A stretch of DNA of 64,000 nt from Parabacteroides sp. (GTDB lineage Bacteria > Bacteroidota > Bacteroidia > Bacteroidales > Tannerellaceae). The stretch spans positions 1 to 64,000 of the forward strand of contig JAGBDR010000016.1 of the NCBI GenBank assembly GCA_017937385.1, read 5' to 3'. This document shows positions 17,861 through 26,408 of the stretch, piece after piece. The first letter of the stretch is position 1. Each line of letters starts with the position of its first letter. A program made the translations under genes and the position numbers. The notes beneath the pieces were generated by a model, which was given only the letters and a program-made list of their open reading frames with translations, did no database searches and was not told where the DNA came from.

Positions 17861-20662
17861 CTATTTTATAATCTTCAATTCTTGCGTGGGATTAAACTGT
17901 TCGGAGGCCATGTATTCAAGCAGGCTCTGCCGGAACTGGGCCGCTGCCGGACGTGTAGCCAGGTCGTTCTGCAGATCTGCCCCGCAAACAAGCAATTTAC
18001 CTTTCCCGACACGGGCTTCGTAGAGCAGGCCGAGCTTACGATTCGTAAACCAATCATCGATAATATGGACGATCGGACGGAAATCTTTCGGATATTCGTC
18101 CAAATCCATCGCATCGCAACGGCTCATCAGGTCCCACCATTGATAGTCGCTCACCCCTTCGTTCGGGAAAGCCGCCAAAGCGGGATGTTTCGCGTCGCAA
18201 CAGATCCCTAACGTATGCGGTGCCTGTCCGCGCGTCCAGGCCGTATTCCAGAAGATGCTGGAGAAACCGACGGCAATGTTGCCTCCATTTTCGGGCGGGA
18301 CGGTCCCGTAGGTCAACAACAGGACGGATTCGCCGTTGTCGAGCTTTTCTTGTGCCGTCTTGTCCAGACGGGTGGTGATGTAGGGCTGTTTTTCCACCGG
18401 CTTTTTCACGGCAGGATAGACCCAAATATTCCACTGGTTCTGTTTGTCTGTACCCTCGATTCGGACAGAGACACGCAACTGGGTCGGTTCTTGAAACCCC
18501 GACAAGTCACAGTGGATCTGCCCGGCAGGCAAACAATTGCCGAAAGGCAGGTCGTAAGTCTGCAAACCCTCTTGCAAAAATTGTCCGTCCGCAGTCGAAA
18601 CCGTCCAGTGTACTCTCGCCCCGAAGATCGGTTTCTCGCCAAAATGGGCAACCTCGATGGGAGCTTCCAGGGTTTCATTGTTTAGCCAGACCATTTTCGG
18701 GAAACGGACCAGCGGGACGGTACTGTTACAGAACGTGCTATATTCTGCGCCCGTGACATACCCTTTCTCCTCCCAGAACGGGTCCAGGACACCGACCAAA
18801 GCTGTCCCCTGCCCAGGGAAATCGTGCAGGTCAAGCAACTGGAAGCCGGCAAAACCGGGTGTCCGGAGAGCAGCTTCGATATCGGCCTTGTAGCACAACG
18901 TCTGCAAACGACCGGAGGCATACAGGAACTTCTCTCCCATATCTGCCATCCCCTTTTCGGCAAGAGTCTCCCGGAAAATCTCCAGATTCTTGGCTTTCAA
19001 GACACCGGTATATTTCTCTATCTCTTTAAAATTGGGGTAAACGCACCACTGCCCGATTTCGTGGCTGACAGTCGGCATATCGGAACGGAGCTTGTCGGCA
19101 AAGTCATAGTCTGTAAGGGGCGCTTCCCGGTTGATGATGCTGCTCAATCCGGCTCCCCATCCTTGGATACGCGGATCAGGCGTATTCCAATAGTCGGCAT
19201 TCTCTACATACGGCCATCCGGCGGCACTGGAATATACCCGGCGAGCGTCTTTGCTTTTCCAATACCCGACCAGATCGGAGAGATAACGTACCTGGTCGGC
19301 TCCGCCCGGCTCGTTGCCATACACCATCATGCAGAAAGAGGGATGGTTGCCATATTCCTGTAAAATGCGGTCGCTTTCATCCTTCAACCATTGGTCCTGC
19401 GGTTTGCCACTGCCGACTTCCGCCCAACCGCCACATTCGACTTGCAGGTAGACCCCCATGCTGTCTGCCACATGGAATGCGGCTTCCGGGGGACACCAGG
19501 AATGGAAGCGGACATGGTTCAGGCCGTACGCCTTGCAGGTGCGGTAGATCTTTGCCCAATACTCATTTTGCATCGCAGGGTATCCGGTCAACGGGAAGAT
19601 GCAACATTCAAGCGTACCGCGCAGGAAGACCGGTTGCCCGTTGACTTCGAAGCGCGTACCGTTTGCCTTAAACTCGCGTAGGCCGAAATCGCGGCTTGCC
19701 ACATCGGTGCCATCGGCGGATTTCAGTGAAACTTTCATCTTATAGACATTCGGGCTATGCTCCGACCACAACCGGGCCTCTTCTCCCAGATCGACGGTGG
19801 CTTCCGCATGGATCGGAGATTTCCCGGCGGCCTCTACCGGAAGACGGACCGGGTTGCCGACAGGCTTGCCGTCCCATGTTTCGGCTTGCATCGTGACCGT
19901 GGCGGGTCCGTTCCCGCGGCTTCCCTCCAGCTGTACCTTTACCAAAGCTTGTTTCTTCCGGATATCCGGATAGATTTGCACAGCCCCGATATACAAGGAG
20001 GGTTTGGCCGACAGTCTTATATCGCCGATGATACCGTTCCAGTTGCTTTGCGTATGATCGGAGACACTGTGCGCATTCATTCCGACATCGACATACAGGC
20101 GATTATCTACCCGCAACGTAAGCGTATGTTCGCCGGCCGTCAATCCCTCCATGACATAGCGGTGAGGCGTTTGCAGGGAGTTTTGTTCCCCGACCTTCCT
20201 GCCGTCCAGAAAGAGGGTGGTCGCCCAATGTGTCCGTTCGAGGCTGAGCACGACCGGACGGTTCTCCCAGCCGGCCGGCACATGTACTTTCTTCTGGTAC
20301 CAGGCTACTCCGACATAGTGTTTGTCCGGATTCAGCCAGAAAGGGACCTTCATATTACCCGGTTGCCGATACCGGGCATATTCGGGAGCCTTGTACCAGG
20401 AACTGTCGACAATCTGTCCGGTCCACCGGGTATCCGGTCCGACCTCATCGCCTTTCCCTTGTTCCTGCAACGAACCGGGCAGGCAAACGACATCCTCCAA
20501 CTCTTTCTTCTGCCACTCTTGCCCGGTTCCGGCATCTTCCGGGTCCAACGCAAATTGCCATTCTCCGGCCAAAGGCAGTTCGGAGGGTTCCTGCCGGCAC
20601 GATGCCCCCAAGAGCATCCCCGCCGACATCAAACACAAGACAAAACCATTCCGTAGCTTCAT
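17861..20662 (-). CDS. GH2-family glycoside hydrolase lipoprotein, copy 2
   Basis: A 933-residue lipoprotein (LLGASC, Cys22), homologous over its whole length to the neighbouring 919-residue GH2. The domain order is the same: jelly-roll with VVLSLERTHWATTLFLDG (about 35-225), Ig-like domain (about 225-330), TIM barrel with NHVRFHSWCPPEAAFHVAD, acid/base Glu451 in YGNEPGG and nucleophile Glu in VSHEIGQW near residue 530. It has an extra loop at about 75-110 (WYKAPEYARYRQPGNMKV) that the paralogue lacks. Copy 2 is lipidated while copy 1 has an ordinary signal peptide, so they may work in different places. The gap to copy 1 is only 18 bp, hence one mRNA. Its substrate is unknown, probably a beta-galactoside or beta-glucuronide branch. 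Confidence 0.9.
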   Translation of the reverse strand: MKLRNGFVLCLMSAGMLLGASCRQEPSELPLAGEWQFALDPEDAGTGQEWQKKELEDVVCLPGSLQEQGKGDEVGPDTRWTGQIVDSSWYKAPEYARYRQPGNMKVPFWLNPDKHYVGVAWYQKKVHVPAGWENRPVVLSLERTHWATTLFLDGRKVGEQNSLQTPHRYVMEGLTAGEHTLTLRVDNRLYVDVGMNAHSVSDHTQSNWNGIIGDIRLSAKPSLYIGAVQIYPDIRKKQALVKVQLEGSRGNGPATVTMQAETWDGKPVGNPVRLPVEAAGKSPIHAEATVDLGEEARLWSEHSPNVYKMKVSLKSADGTDVASRDFGLREFKANGTRFEVNGQPVFLRGTLECCIFPLTGYPAMQNEYWAKIYRTCKAYGLNHVRFHSWCPPEAAFHVADSMGVYLQVECGGWAEVGSGKPQDQWLKDESDRILQEYGNHPSFCMMVYGNEPGGADQVRYLSDLVGYWKSKDARRVYSSAAGWPYVENADYWNTPDPRIQGWGAGLSSIINREAPLTDYDFADKLRSDMPTVSHEIGQWCVYPNFKEIEKYTGVLKAKNLEIFRETLAEKGMADMGEKFLYASGRLQTLCYKADIEAALRTPGFAGFQLLDLHDFPGQGTALVGVLDPFWEEKGYVTGAEYSTFCNSTVPLVRFPKMVWLNNETLEAPIEVAHFGEKPIFGARVHWTVSTADGQFLQEGLQTYDLPFGNCLPAGQIHCDLSGFQEPTQLRVSVRIEGTDKQNQWNIWVYPAVKKPVEKQPYITTRLDKTAQEKLDNGESVLLLTYGTVPPENGGNIAVGFSSIFWNTAWTRGQAPHTLGICCDAKHPALAAFPNEGVSDYQWWDLMSRCDAMDLDEYPKDFRPIVHIIDDWFTNRKLGLLYEARVGKGKLLVCGADLQNDLATRPAAAQFRQSLLEYMASEQFNPTQELKIIK

Positions 20663-20704
20663 ATATCCTATCTGTTTAAGTGGTTCATTGGTTTATCCTT
20701 AAAT

Positions 20705-23700
20705 TTATATACAACTATTCACCATCTGGCGATGTATCTGGACCCCCTGGTGGTTGTTATCCATTTCAGCGGCGATACGGAAATAACGTTCCGCCTTGTC
20801 GAGATTGCCGAGACCGAGATGGCCCAGCCCCATCAGGTAGTTGCAATGGATGCGGTTTTTCTTGTCCATATCATCCTCCCAAATCTGGAGATCGGGAAGC
20901 GAGACCGCGAAATAGTCCATCTTGAACACATCAAACAAATGCTTTTCGCCAAAGTCGATCAGCCGGTTAAAGCGTCCGCGGGCCTCTTCTTCACGCCCTA
21001 ACTTGCGAAGCGCCAATCCCTGATAAAAAATCTTGTCCGGCTTCTGGTCGTTATAGTACATGGCGGCTGTCGGCTGGCTATTCCCGACGCTGGCGGCCCG
21101 GAACAGGGCTTCCGCTTCGGTTTCGCGGCCCAATGCCTGCAAAGCACACGCCTTATAGTAGTTGAAGTCGTTTTCCTGGGCGCCATAGAGTTTGCCTTCA
21201 CCCAAATTGTGGGGATAGACGAAACAGTCTTCGATCAAGCCCAATGCCTTTTCATTTTCACCGGCTTTCAAGTAGGCTTTCACCAACTCGACGCGAGCCA
21301 ACTGATACTGGGCGGGCACTTTCCCCTCTCCCCCTTCCCAAGGATGGAAACGGCGGGCGTCGATCAGGCGGATCGCCTCTTCATAACGTCCCAACTGGTT
21401 CAGCAAGGTGACATATTCCAAATAGAGGTCATCGCGCAAGAATGCGGTTTCCTTGTATGTATCGAGGAACGCCAAGCGGTCGGCATGCGGACGGTTCAGA
21501 CGTTTATACAGCTGGTCCAGCTCCATTAAGATACGGGCATCGTGTACATCCAACGCAAACGCCTTTTCCAGTAGCGCCACCGCCTCTTCCTGGCGGTCCA
21601 GTTTGTTGAAATAGGCCAATGACAAGTTGCGGAGAACGGTCGGGAACGTATCGTCCTGTTCGGCCGATTTCTCCCATTCGGCTATCGCTTCGGCATACTG
21701 GCGTTTGTCGTACCACAGGTTACCCAAATAGTAATGGGCTTTCGGTGCCCTGCCCGCAAACCGGATCACCGCCTGTAAAGCCGTAATCGCTTCGAGGGCA
21801 TTCGGGAAACAACAGTCCGCCGGTTGTTGCTCGGCCACGCGGATCGCCGCTTCCGCCTCTTCCCAGCGTCCTAAGGACAACAGGAACCAGCTCTTGTAAT
21901 AATGTAGCAATGTCCGTTCCGAAACCACGACTCCATAAGCGGCCTCGGCAACAGCCAACGCTTCTTCCCAGCAGCCGGCAGAGGCATAGTCGAGCGACAG
22001 CTCCTCGTAGTTATGCCCTTCCGAACGCATCCGGACAAACAGTTCGTCCAAGACCGCCTTTTCGCCTGTCAACAGATACTCTTCGAAGCTACAGCCGAAA
22101 TTGAAACGGTCGATACGCAAGGATTCCCGGATCAGCGCCAGCGCCTCGTCCGCCCGTTCGAGATGGCGGAGAATGACGGCCTTCAGGTGGCGGCCACGCA
22201 GGTTGTGCCAGTTACGGAGCAGGGATTTGTCGATCTCATACAAAGCATCCTCCCAATTACCTTTCGAAGCGGACAACTGGGCCAACGAATAATATCCGGC
22301 ATCCTGCCAGGCCGCATTCCAACAGGCTTTATAGAAATAATCGTATGCCTCATCCGTCTTGCCTTGATATTTCAGTGACAATCCGAGGTTATACAACGGT
22401 TCGCCATCATACGGGTTCGGGTTCTTTTCCGTCAGGGTCTTGACGGCACAGCGTAAATAGGGTTCCGCCTGGGCAAACTGCCCCTTGCGGATCAGCCACA
22501 ATCCCATTGCGTTGTTGTTGCGGACATCCTCCGGGTCACGGCTGAGCGCCTCTTTGTAATAGTCGGTGGCGGAATAGGTGGCATGACGGTATTGCTCCAG
22601 ATGCAAGCCGGTCAGGTAGAGCTGTTCCGTCGTCCGGATCTCTTTCGGGGCGAGAGCGGCTTTTGCCGGTTCGGGCACCTCTTTGATCTCATTGGGTTCA
22701 GGTTCCCAGGACAACAGGAGTTTTCCTTTTGCGTTGCGGATGGAAACACAAATTCCCGCCAGGTTATCGACCGGGACCCACTCTTCAAGCAACGTCTCAG
22801 GTGTGATTTCACGGGTCACATCCAAGACCGGTTTCCCCTCTTTCGTGACCACGATCCGCAGGTCTTTCTGCGCTGAAGTGGCGAAAATCCTCAACCGAGA
22901 AGCGTTGCCCTCCGGCTCGATGTTCATCAACAGGTCGGAAGAGGCGTTCTTGACGACTCCCAATTCCCGGTAAGGCATGAAATACTGGGTGAATGTCTTT
23001 TCCTCATACGGCTGCAACCACGTGAAATCCGGTTGGTTGTCGGTGTAGACTCCGGTCATCAGCTCGATATAAGGACCGTCCTCATTCGTCAGGTTGCGGT
23101 CCCAGGCCTGCCCGAAATCACCATTTCCCCAAGTCCATTGTTTTTTGCCCGGCGAGATATGATGGTTGGCAACGTGCAGGACACCGGCGCGGGTATCATT
23201 CTCATAGCCGCCGACGAAGTTGTATTTGGAACGGATCGCCATGTAAGAGGTGGGAACCGGGATATTCTTATAGCGGGAGATATCGACACCTGCCGAATAG
23301 TCCATCTTGTAATAGGTTCCGGTCGCAATCGGATAGCGCGAGACATCCCGTTTGCCATGGTCGAACACGGCGTTCACATCGCCGGGGAAGACCGACTGGT
23401 ATTGTTCGTTCACGGCGACCGCCGGATTCGCCCACCAAAGGAACGTCTGCGGGACCGGAGTCGGATTATACACCTTGCCCTGTATTTCCAGTACGGCCCG
23501 GCCCGGGCGCAATGTGAACCCTGCCATCCCTTTCTGATGGAACATCCGCTCCCTTTCGCTCACCCACACGACCGCACTGCCGTCCGGCTTTTTCTCGATC
23601 GAGTAGTCTACCGGAAGGAACGTGCTCGGACGATGGTGCTGCGGCCAGTTGAACTCGATACCACCGGAGATCCAGGGACCGGTCAAGCCGACCAGTGCCG

Positions 23701-24004
23701 GTTTGATCACATGATTGTAATAGATGAAATGGCGCTGCTTGATCTTGTCGTAGGCCATCTGCACCCGTCCGCCGAGTTCCGGCAGGATCATCACCTTTAT
23801 ATATTCGTTTTCCAAATAAACGGCATGATAAGGTTTGTCTTCACAGGTATCCTCGATCTTCTCGATTACAGGATAAGGATACACGACTCCGCTGCTTCCC
23901 TGATACACCCGTTTTTCCAGGAACATCGGATTTTTTTCCGGTTTACCGATACTATAGGTCGGAAGAAGGATGTCTTCTTCCCAAACTTTTACATTCTCTG
24001 CCAT
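20705..24004 (-). CDS. DUF5107 domain protein with tetratricopeptide repeats
   Basis: A 1099-residue protein without a signal peptide, so probably cytoplasmic. The N-terminal DUF5107 region at about residues 45-340 (YENEYIKVMILPELGGRVQ with VYL before it, GGIEFNWPQHHRPSTF, FPGDVNAVFDHGKRDVSRYP) has the look of a galactose-mutarotase-like beta-sandwich. From about 470 to the end it is a helical solenoid of roughly a dozen TPR units (AEPYLRCAVK, AHYYLGNLWYDKRQYAEAIA). The family is often found with sugar porters in Bacteroidales. A role in anomer handling or in processing an imported oligosaccharide is an inference. It starts 9 bp after the MFS gene and precedes the GH2 pair, so it belongs to the same operon. 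Confidence 0.85.
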   Translation of the reverse strand: MAENVKVWEEDILLPTYSIGKPEKNPMFLEKRVYQGSSGVVYPYPVIEKIEDTCEDKPYHAVYLENEYIKVMILPELGGRVQMAYDKIKQRHFIYYNHVIKPALVGLTGPWISGGIEFNWPQHHRPSTFLPVDYSIEKKPDGSAVVWVSERERMFHQKGMAGFTLRPGRAVLEIQGKVYNPTPVPQTFLWWANPAVAVNEQYQSVFPGDVNAVFDHGKRDVSRYPIATGTYYKMDYSAGVDISRYKNIPVPTSYMAIRSKYNFVGGYENDTRAGVLHVANHHISPGKKQWTWGNGDFGQAWDRNLTNEDGPYIELMTGVYTDNQPDFTWLQPYEEKTFTQYFMPYRELGVVKNASSDLLMNIEPEGNASRLRIFATSAQKDLRIVVTKEGKPVLDVTREITPETLLEEWVPVDNLAGICVSIRNAKGKLLLSWEPEPNEIKEVPEPAKAALAPKEIRTTEQLYLTGLHLEQYRHATYSATDYYKEALSRDPEDVRNNNAMGLWLIRKGQFAQAEPYLRCAVKTLTEKNPNPYDGEPLYNLGLSLKYQGKTDEAYDYFYKACWNAAWQDAGYYSLAQLSASKGNWEDALYEIDKSLLRNWHNLRGRHLKAVILRHLERADEALALIRESLRIDRFNFGCSFEEYLLTGEKAVLDELFVRMRSEGHNYEELSLDYASAGCWEEALAVAEAAYGVVVSERTLLHYYKSWFLLSLGRWEEAEAAIRVAEQQPADCCFPNALEAITALQAVIRFAGRAPKAHYYLGNLWYDKRQYAEAIAEWEKSAEQDDTFPTVLRNLSLAYFNKLDRQEEAVALLEKAFALDVHDARILMELDQLYKRLNRPHADRLAFLDTYKETAFLRDDLYLEYVTLLNQLGRYEEAIRLIDARRFHPWEGGEGKVPAQYQLARVELVKAYLKAGENEKALGLIEDCFVYPHNLGEGKLYGAQENDFNYYKACALQALGRETEAEALFRAASVGNSQPTAAMYYNDQKPDKIFYQGLALRKLGREEEARGRFNRLIDFGEKHLFDVFKMDYFAVSLPDLQIWEDDMDKKNRIHCNYLMGLGHLGLGNLDKAERYFRIAAEMDNNHQGVQIHRQMVNSCI

Positions 24005-24013
24005 ATTCTCAAA

Positions 24014-25387
24014 TTATTTCGTTAATTCTTTTTCCAGCTCTTCCAAGGTCTTTCCTTTCGTCTCCGGCAGCTTCGCCCGTATGAAGAGGAAACCGGCCAA
24101 GCAAATTCCGCCATACAGCCAGAACGTGCCCGATGTACCGACCGCCTCGTTCAGGATGGGGAAAGTATACGTGAGTACGAAGCAAGCCACCCAAAGGAAA
24201 AAGGTGGAGAGCGCCATCGCCATTCCACGTATGCGGACGGGGAAGATTTCGGAAAGCACCACCCAGACCACCGGTGCCAACGACATCGCATAGCAGGCGA
24301 TCGCCGCGACCACCAAGAGCAACATCGGCCACCCGCTTACCCCTAAGAAATAGCAGGTTCCCAATATAACGTAGATCACCGCCAAGCCTGCCGAGCCGAC
24401 AAACATCAGTGTGCGTCGCCCCCACTTGTCGACCGTATAGATCGCGACAAACGTAAAGATCACGTTCGTCACACCCGTCACCACGATATTCATCAGGACA
24501 TCAGACACGGCATAGCCGGCCGCCGAAAAGATTTCTTGCGCATAATTGAAGATCACATTGATCCCGCACCATTGTTGGAAAACCGCCAGTACGGTCCCGA
24601 TCACCAACACACGGCGCACACCGGGTTGCAGCAACGCACTCCAATCCGCCTTTTCTTTCTTGTCTTCGTTCAACTGTCCCAGTTCGGCAAGCGTCTGCCG
24701 GGCATATTCATCCCCACCGACACGCGCGAGTATCCTGCCTGCCTCGTCTGGCCGTCCTGCCATAGCCAACCAGCGGGGGCTTTCGGGAATCACAAAGGAG
24801 AGGATAAAGAACAGTCCGGCCGGAACCAGTTCGCCCCAAAACATCCAACGCCAGGCCCACTTGATGCTTTCCGCCCCCAGCGTTTCACTACCGGCCGTAA
24901 AATATTCGCCGATCCGCCAGTTCGCCAACTGGGCCATCAAAATCCCCAACACGATGGTCAACTGATTGAGCGAAACGAATTTGCCACGGACGGAGGCCGG
25001 GGAAACTTCCGCGATATAAACCGGGGAGACATTCGAAGCGATACCGATGCCGAATCCCCCGATAATACGATAGACGACAAACCAGAAGAAACGGTCCACC
25101 GCTCCGGTTCCGACCGCTGAAGCGACAAAAAGGAAAGAGGCGGCAACCAACATTTTCTTCCGCCCGTAGCGGTCGCTCCAGGCTCCCGAAAGCAAAGCGC
25201 CTACCAAACAGCCGATCAACGCGCTGCTCATCGCCCAGCCGCGGAGGGCCGCCGAACCTTCCAAATTGAAAAAGGGCTCATAAAAGATTTTCGCTCCTCC
25301 GATTACGACCCAGTCATATCCGAAGAGTAATCCGCCCATCGCCGAAACGAGGCAGATCAACCATAAATAACCTGTTGTTTGTTTCAT
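24014..25387 (-). CDS. MFS sugar porter (XylE/galactose-permease type)
   Basis: A 457-residue, 12-helix inner-membrane proton-sugar symporter. Sugar-porter marks in order: FGYDWVVIGGAKIF in helix 1, SDRYGRKK between helices 2 and 3, RGKFVSLNQLTIVLG in helix 5, PESPRWLA after helix 6, QQWCGINVIFNYAQEIF in helix 7, and PETKGKTLEELE at the C-terminus. It would import the monosaccharide released by the GH95, GH2 and GH35 enzymes encoded downstream. First gene of the minus-strand operon and divergent from the AraC regulator. A -7-like box at 25414-25421 and a 23-bp motif at 25457-25479 precede it. Galactose, xylose or fucose are all possible. Confidence 0.92.
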   Translation of the reverse strand: MKQTTGYLWLICLVSAMGGLLFGYDWVVIGGAKIFYEPFFNLEGSAALRGWAMSSALIGCLVGALLSGAWSDRYGRKKMLVAASFLFVASAVGTGAVDRFFWFVVYRIIGGFGIGIASNVSPVYIAEVSPASVRGKFVSLNQLTIVLGILMAQLANWRIGEYFTAGSETLGAESIKWAWRWMFWGELVPAGLFFILSFVIPESPRWLAMAGRPDEAGRILARVGGDEYARQTLAELGQLNEDKKEKADWSALLQPGVRRVLVIGTVLAVFQQWCGINVIFNYAQEIFSAAGYAVSDVLMNIVVTGVTNVIFTFVAIYTVDKWGRRTLMFVGSAGLAVIYVILGTCYFLGVSGWPMLLLVVAAIACYAMSLAPVVWVVLSEIFPVRIRGMAMALSTFFLWVACFVLTYTFPILNEAVGTSGTFWLYGGICLAGFLFIRAKLPETKGKTLEELEKELTK

Positions 25388-25413
25388 GATACTGAATGAT
25401 TAAGATACAGATG

Positions 25414-25421
25414 CAAAGTAA
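25414..25421 (-). promoter_or_regulatory. -7-like box for the MFS-glycosidase operon
   Basis: TTACTTTG on the minus strand, one base off TAnnTTTG. The segment running downstream (CTTTGCATC, then TATCTTAAT) is matched upstream of the GH31 gene at 28592-28599. In both cases the 23-bp AraC-site candidate begins exactly 36 bp upstream of the box. Confidence 0.55.
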
Positions 25422-25456
25422 ATATCTTTTCAAAGAAGAATAAATAGATAAAAAGT

Positions 25457-25479
25457 CGATAAAGATGGACGATCTTCCG
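25457..25479. promoter_or_regulatory. Candidate AraC-regulator binding site, copy 1
   Basis: On the plus strand the motif is CGATAA, two free bases, ATGGAC, one free base, ATCTTCCG. The same 20 fixed positions recur at 28635-28657 before the GH31 gene, with the same orientation and the same 36-bp spacing to the -7 box. It also lies just upstream of the araC -7 box, so it could autoregulate. Confidence 0.65.
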
Positions 25480-25489
25480 ATTTTAATCG

Positions 25490-25497
25490 TAAGTTTG
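25490..25497 (+). promoter_or_regulatory. -7 promoter box for the AraC regulator
   Basis: TAAGTTTG fits TAnnTTTG and ends 23 bp before the ATG at 25521. The in-frame TTG at 25506 would be only 8 bp away, which argues for the ATG as start. Confidence 0.55.
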
Positions 25498-25520
25498 CAA
25501 AAGACTTGAATTTATTTGCC

Positions 25521-26408
25521 ATGATCAGAAGAAAAGACGGTTTCAACGGCGAACGGGCATTGGTCCTTCCACAGTCCATCATCCGTGAAATGGAAGAAGA
25601 TCCGATTTCCTCCATTTTACACATTACCGACATCGGCTATTACCCGAAAGCCCGGCATCATTTCCGGGAACGGCTGGAGCTGATCCCTCAGTTTGTCTTT
25701 ATTTATTGTACGGAAGGTTCGGGTTGGTACCGGACGGAAGAACAGGATTTCCAGGTGACCGCCAACCAATATTTCATCCTGCCGGCCGGGAAACCGCACG
25801 CTTACGGAGCCAACGAGGAAGATCCGTGGACCATCTACTGGATCCATTTCAAAGGAAAGTTGGCTCCTCATTTCGCCCGGCAATGCACACGCCCGATCGA
25901 GATCAAACCGGGGATGTACTCGCGCATCAGCAACCGGATCGATCTGTTCGAAGAGATACTGCGGACACTCGAAATGGGGTACAGCCATGAAAACCTGCTC
26001 TACGCCTGCTCCATCTTTTATCACTATCTCGGTACCTTGCGTTACCTCCAGCAATACCGGGACGCCGCCCGCCACGAGTCGAAAAAACACGATATCGTGA
26101 CGGCAGCCATCCACTTTATGAAAGAAAACATCGAGAAAAAACTGACGTTGCAGGAGATCGCTGTGCACACGGGCTATTCTCCGTCCCATTTCTCCGTCCT
26201 GTTCAGCCAGCGGACCGGTTATGCGCCACTGACCTACTTCAACCAGTTGAAAATACAGCAGGCCTGCCAGCTTCTTGACTTTACGGACATGAAGGTGAAT
26301 CAGGTCTGCTATAAGATCGGTATCGAAGATACCTATTACTTCTCCCGCCTTTTCAGCAAAATCATGGGGATGCCGCCACGGGAGTATAAGAAAATGAAGA
26401 AAGGATAA
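25521..26408 (+). CDS. AraC-family transcriptional regulator
   Basis: 295 residues from the ATG at 25521 (MIRRKDGFNGERA). An N-terminal cupin-like ligand domain lies at about residues 35-145 (SGWYRTEEQDFQVTANQYF, PAGKPHAYGANEEDPWTIYW). Two helix-turn-helix motifs fill the C-terminal 100 residues (KLTLQEIAVHTGYSPSHFSV and VNQVCYKIGIEDTYYFSRLF). Proteins of this form sense a mono- or disaccharide and activate its catabolic operon. It is divergent from the MFS-glycosidase operon, and its likely binding motif occurs before that operon and before the GH31 gene. Its stop at 26408 abuts the GH31 stop at 26409 with no gap, an unusually tight convergent pair. Confidence 0.93.
   Translation: MIRRKDGFNGERALVLPQSIIREMEEDPISSILHITDIGYYPKARHHFRERLELIPQFVFIYCTEGSGWYRTEEQDFQVTANQYFILPAGKPHAYGANEEDPWTIYWIHFKGKLAPHFARQCTRPIEIKPGMYSRISNRIDLFEEILRTLEMGYSHENLLYACSIFYHYLGTLRYLQQYRDAARHESKKHDIVTAAIHFMKENIEKKLTLQEIAVHTGYSPSHFSVLFSQRTGYAPLTYFNQLKIQQACQLLDFTDMKVNQVCYKIGIEDTYYFSRLFSKIMGMPPREYKKMKKG

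Noticed and set aside
23033-24025. Plus-strand open frame of 330 codons antisense to the DUF5107 gene
   Set aside because: Shadow of a strongly supported gene on the other strand; no promoter box or domain.
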